This document shows positions 6,784-9,186 of a DNA stretch of 9,186 bases, one piece after another. Location: positions 1-9,186 of the forward strand of contig JAFYMJ010000325.1 of NCBI GenBank assembly GCA_017556665.1, read 5' to 3'. The stretch comes from Bacteroidales bacterium. Lineage in GTDB: Bacteria > Bacteroidota > Bacteroidia > Bacteroidales > UBA932. The notes under the pieces are model-generated. The model was not told where the DNA came from. It did no database searches and was given only the letters and a program-made list of their open reading frames with translations. Each line of letters begins with the position of its first letter. The stretch's first letter is position 1. A program made the translations under genes and the position numbers.

Positions 6784-6784
6784 A

Positions 6785-7402
6785 ATGAATACACGTTTAC
6801 AACAATTTTTAGACCTTGAAAACCTGTCTCCGGCAAGATTGGCAGACATTATTGGAGTGCAGAGATCCGGACTCTCCCATATTTTATCGGGAAGGAACAA
6901 ACCAAGCTTTGACTTTATAAGGAGAATCCTGGTAAAATTTCCAAGGATTAACGCAGACTGGTTGATAACAGGAAAAGGGAAACCATACAAAGATTTTGAA
7001 CAGACTCCCCCCTCTTCTGTTGTAAGTGGTCCTGCAGAAAATTTCTTGAAACAAAGTCCAACCGGAAATGCAAGATTGGAACAAGACCAGGATTCAATAA
7101 TAGATTTTGGAGACCAGACCAGTTTGGGATGGAATGGGGATGGGGAAAATTTGGAAAAAAATGGTCTTTATAACAATTCTGGCGATTTTTCTACAGAATC
7201 ATTAAATTATGAACACGGCGCAAACACATTAAAAAACACTGATATTGAGAGTGTTACACCCAAAAATAACGCACAACAACCCGTTGAGAATTGCACAAAT
7301 GATCCTAAATCTATTGGATATAGGGAAAAAAGGGCTGTAAAACGCGTTATCATATTCTACAATGATGGTAGTTTTGAAGAATTATACCCAAGAATAAGAT
7401 AA
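6785..7402 (+). CDS. XRE/Cro-type helix-turn-helix transcriptional regulator
   Basis: 205 residues, cytoplasmic DNA-binding protein. An HTH domain of the lambda-repressor type occupies residues about 3-65: LSPARLADIIGVQRSGLSHI (14-33) contains the turn and recognition helix, followed by LSGRNKPSFDFIRRIL and DWLITGKGKPY. The middle (about 70-180) is polar, rich in Asn, Asp, Gly and Gln, with no recognisable fold and likely disordered. The end, KRVIIFYNDGSFEELYPR (187-204), is a short strand-rich motif I associate with Bacteroidales regulators of this type. No LexA/CI-like S24 peptidase domain is present, so cleavage-dependent control is unlikely. The ATG at 6785 is supported by the promoter box 21 nt upstream. 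Repeated TTTGTAAA sites in the region upstream suggest that it controls itself. No toxin-like partner gene is adjacent, so a toxin-antitoxin role is not supported. Targets unknown. Confidence 0.82.
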   Translation: MNTRLQQFLDLENLSPARLADIIGVQRSGLSHILSGRNKPSFDFIRRILVKFPRINADWLITGKGKPYKDFEQTPPSSVVSGPAENFLKQSPTGNARLEQDQDSIIDFGDQTSLGWNGDGENLEKNGLYNNSGDFSTESLNYEHGANTLKNTDIESVTPKNNAQQPVENCTNDPKSIGYREKRAVKRVIIFYNDGSFEELYPRIR

Positions 7403-7410
7403 ATTTTGTC

Positions 7411-7418
7411 TATATTTG
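7411..7418 (+). promoter_or_regulatory. Bacteroidota -7 promoter box for pyrD
   Basis: TATATTTG, a perfect TAnnTTTG, lies in the 55-bp gap after the regulator gene and ends 39 nt before the pyrD ATG. It shows that the TTG inside the box itself (7416) is not the start codon. No hairpin terminator separates it from the regulator gene, so read-through is possible. Confidence 0.5.
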
Positions 7419-7457
7419 TTAGTCAGTAAAAATTGTATTACACTTAATATATATATA

Positions 7458-8492
7458 ATGTATAAATTTATCAGACCCATCTTATTCCTGTTACAACCGG
7501 AACGTATTCACGATATCATTATAAATTTGCTAAAGATTGTAAATCATATTCCATTTGCAGGCTCAATTCAAAGAGCATTGTTCAACTATCAGAATCCAAA
7601 ACTGGAAAGGGAAGTTTTTGGCATAAAATTCAAAAATCCAGTGGGTTTAGCTGCTGGTTTTGACAAAAATGGTGATTCCTATAATAATTTGGCAAATTTT
7701 GGTTTTGGATTTATTGAAATAGGATCATTAACTCCTAAACCACAAGATGGAAATCCTAAGCCACGCTGCTTTAGATTACCTAAAGACAGAGCTATCATAA
7801 ACAGAATGGGTATAAACAATAATGGTGTTAAATATGCAGTAGAGTATATTAAAAAGCATCATCCAAACTGTGTAATTGGTGGAAACATAAGTAAGAATAC
7901 TGGAGTAAGTAATGAGGATGCTCCAAAAGATTACGAGAAATCATTTGCATTATTATATGATTTTGTAGATTATTTTGTCCTTAATGTTTCTTGTCCTAAT
8001 GTTAAGGATCTATGTAAATTACAGGATATTAGCTCTTTGTCTGAAATCATAGACAGACTGCTAACTCTAAGAAGATATTTTGATGACTACAGACCAATCT
8101 TATTGAAATTATCTCCAGATATTCCTACTTCTCAGTTGGATGAAATTATAGACTTGGTACTAGTATCTGGTCTTGATGGTGTTATTGCAACCAATACAAC
8201 TCGCAGCAGAGAGGGCTTAACTTCGTCTGAGGAAGATATTGATGCCATTGGCAATGGTGGATTAAGTGGGGCTCCTCTATTTGAAAGAAGTCTGGAAAGG
8301 GTTAAGTACATTCATCAGAAAACAGAAGGACATCTTCCAATTATAGCTGTAGGAGGTATTATGAGTCCTGAGCAAGCCCAACAAATGTTGGATGCAGGTG
8401 CATCATTGGTTCAAGTATACTCTGGCTTCATTTATAACGGTCCTTCATTCGTTAAACAGATAAACAAACATCTTGTAAAAAACTTACAATAA
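7458..8492 (+). CDS. pyrD: Dihydroorotate dehydrogenase (quinone), class 2
   Basis: 344 residues, the full length of class 2 enzymes. It oxidises dihydroorotate to orotate in pyrimidine synthesis and passes electrons from FMN to membrane quinone. The N-terminal FIRPILFLLQPERIHDII and the following helix form the quinone tunnel/membrane-contact region that defines class 2. FMN and substrate motifs: GLAAGFDKNG (63-72), EIGSLTPKPQDGNPKPR (87-103), NRMGINNNG (115-123), NVSCPN (176-181) with the catalytic Ser178 (class 1 has Cys), LKLSPD, ATNTTRSREGL, GGLSGAPLFE and the closing phosphate-binding AVGGIMSPEQA plus VQVYSGFIYNGP. Start ATG 7458 is chosen because it gives the family's usual N-terminus. 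An upstream in-frame TTG at 7416 lies inside the promoter box. The cinA gene follows after 8 bp and is probably co-transcribed. Confidence 0.95.
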   Translation: MYKFIRPILFLLQPERIHDIIINLLKIVNHIPFAGSIQRALFNYQNPKLEREVFGIKFKNPVGLAAGFDKNGDSYNNLANFGFGFIEIGSLTPKPQDGNPKPRCFRLPKDRAIINRMGINNNGVKYAVEYIKKHHPNCVIGGNISKNTGVSNEDAPKDYEKSFALLYDFVDYFVLNVSCPNVKDLCKLQDISSLSEIIDRLLTLRRYFDDYRPILLKLSPDIPTSQLDEIIDLVLVSGLDGVIATNTTRSREGLTSSEEDIDAIGNGGLSGAPLFERSLERVKYIHQKTEGHLPIIAVGGIMSPEQAQQMLDAGASLVQVYSGFIYNGPSFVKQINKHLVKNLQ

Positions 8493-8500
8493 ATAATAAA

Positions 8501-9186
8501 ATGGTTACAGCTTCAATATGTACAATTGGAGATGAGATCTTAATTGGACAAATTGTTGACACAAACTCATCCAAAATAGCCACTGCACTTAACTCTATTG
8601 GGGTTCAGGTGCACTCAATGGTATCTACATCTGATAGAGAAAATGATATAATTTCAACTATAGAAAGTTGTTTGAAAAACACAGATATAGTTGTTATTAC
8701 AGGGGGATTGGGCCCAACAAAAGATGATATAACAAAAAAGACTCTTGGTAAACTTACCGGTGCAACCCATTTTGTAGAAAATAAGGAACAGTTAGATATA
8801 ATTAAAGCATATCTTACAACCAGGGGGGTAGAATTAAGTGATATAAATATTGCTCAAGCTTCTGTACCAAACAGTTGTAAAGTAATTATAAACGATTGTG
8901 GTACAGCTCCTTGTATGGAATTCCCTATTTCAGAAGAAAAATATGGGCACAAAGCTGTAATTTACTCTTTGCCAGGAGTTCCTTTTGAAGCAGAAGCTGC
9001 TATTCCAAAAGTTATCAAGTCAATTAAGGAGCACTATAAGCTTGAGAGCATAATGCATAAAACAATATGCACCTTTGGTATAGCAGAATCAACATTATCC
9101 AAAATTATAGAAGAGTGGGAAGATAATCTCCCACAAAATATCCACTTGGCATATCTGCCTAATACATTGCTTGGGGTAAGGCTAAG
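8501..9186 (+). CDS. cinA: CinA-family protein, N-terminal part (3' end outside window)
   Basis: Open from ATG 8501 to the window end: 228 codons of a protein usually about 410-420 long. The N-terminal COG1058 domain, related to MoaB/MogA, carries GDEILIGQIVDTNSS (10-24), the nucleotide-binding TGGLGPTKDDIT, a SLPGVPFEAEA stretch, FGIAES and LAYLPNTLLGVRL near the edge. In characterised CinA proteins this domain has ADP-ribose pyrophosphatase activity and the C-terminal domain, if present, deamidates nicotinamide mononucleotide, so the protein salvages or clears pyridine nucleotides; older literature links it to competence. Whether this copy keeps the C-terminal domain cannot be seen. It begins 8 bp after the pyrD stop, in AT-only spacer sequence without a Shine-Dalgarno, so it should share the pyrD transcript. 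Confidence 0.93.
   Translation, partial: MVTASICTIGDEILIGQIVDTNSSKIATALNSIGVQVHSMVSTSDRENDIISTIESCLKNTDIVVITGGLGPTKDDITKKTLGKLTGATHFVENKEQLDIIKAYLTTRGVELSDINIAQASVPNSCKVIINDCGTAPCMEFPISEEKYGHKAVIYSLPGVPFEAEAAIPKVIKSIKEHYKLESIMHKTICTFGIAESTLSKIIEEWEDNLPQNIHLAYLPNTLLGVRL

Larger units (their letters stand above)
6277..6784. other. Long AT-rich intergenic region with clustered TTTGTAAA sites
   Basis: About 508 bp without a credible gene between the divergent queA-type gene and the HTH regulator gene. Both strands are broken by frequent stops, and the one longer minus-strand frame at the right end is the reverse of the regulator gene. The region carries the promoter boxes of the two flanking genes, six exact TTTGTAAA/TTTACAAA sites, a 13-bp palindrome and three imperfect 19-nt repeats, listed separately. 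It is much longer than any other gap in this window (8-56 bp elsewhere) and markedly AT-richer than the coding sequence. It could be a complex regulatory region, or hold an unrecognised small RNA or an eroded gene. Confidence 0.7.

Noticed and set aside
6346..6803. TTTGTAAA repeats as a CRISPR array or replication-origin iterons
   Set aside because: Units are only 8 bases, in both orientations and at uneven distances, with no cas genes, replication initiator or DnaA boxes nearby. Operator sites are the simpler reading.
6658..6990. Minus-strand frame of about 110 codons at the right end of the intergenic region
   Set aside because: Largely the reverse complement of the HTH regulator gene, with no recognisable motif and no promoter; the regulator on the plus strand has a clear domain.
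6785..7402. HTH gene as antitoxin or phage repressor
   Set aside because: No toxin-like gene, integrase, phage gene or S24 peptidase domain is adjacent. The neighbours are housekeeping genes.
7416..7457. TTG start 14 codons upstream for pyrD
   Set aside because: The TTG is part of the TATATTTG promoter box, and the added residues do not resemble class 2 PyrD N-termini.

Overview
The window looks like a chromosomal segment of an AT-rich anaerobe of the order Bacteroidales (Bacteroidota). Three things point there. Five genes have a perfect TAnnTTTG element, the Bacteroidota -7 promoter box, 10-39 nt upstream of the start, with little or no Shine-Dalgarno sequence. The acyltransferase, the long QueA and the HTH regulator belong to types I associate with Bacteroidales. 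An Hbd-type 3-hydroxybutyryl-CoA dehydrogenase fits butyrate-type metabolism. Genus cannot be set from the sequence alone. I see no IS, phage, tRNA, rRNA or CRISPR, so this is mostly ordinary chromosome with a few odd points.

Layout from left to right. (1) The 3' end of an hbd-like gene (+) closes with a strong hairpin-plus-T terminator (352-393), which may also serve the convergent neighbour. (2) Two minus-strand genes follow: an ERMP1-like membrane M28 peptidase (1638-3290) and, downstream, a PlsC-type acyltransferase (445-1581) with its own promoter box in the gap. (3) Divergent from the peptidase, a plus-strand gene (3336-5096) encodes a degenerate member of the YyaL/DUF255 (thioredoxin-like plus alpha/alpha barrel) family that has lost the CxxC. 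(4) Its 3' end overlaps by 56 bp, tail to tail, the long QueA-type gene (5041-about 6270, -), which has no ATG start. (5) A roughly 500-bp, very AT-rich non-coding region (6277-6784) holds six exact copies, in both orientations, of TTTGTAAA plus several near copies, a 13-bp palindrome and a degenerate triple repeat. (6) An XRE/Cro-type regulator (6785-7402, +) follows directly. (7) pyrD (7458-8492, +) and the 5' part of cinA (8501 to the window end, +) lie 8 bp apart and are probably co-transcribed.

The genes do not form one pathway: butyrate metabolism, lipid acylation, membrane proteolysis, tRNA modification, pyrimidine synthesis and CinA-type nucleotide metabolism sit side by side. The points most worth a second look are the TTTGTAAA site cluster ahead of the regulator, the YyaL-like protein stripped of its family's key motifs, and the acyltransferase with Asn in place of the usual block-III Glu. 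I found no clear new multi-gene system.
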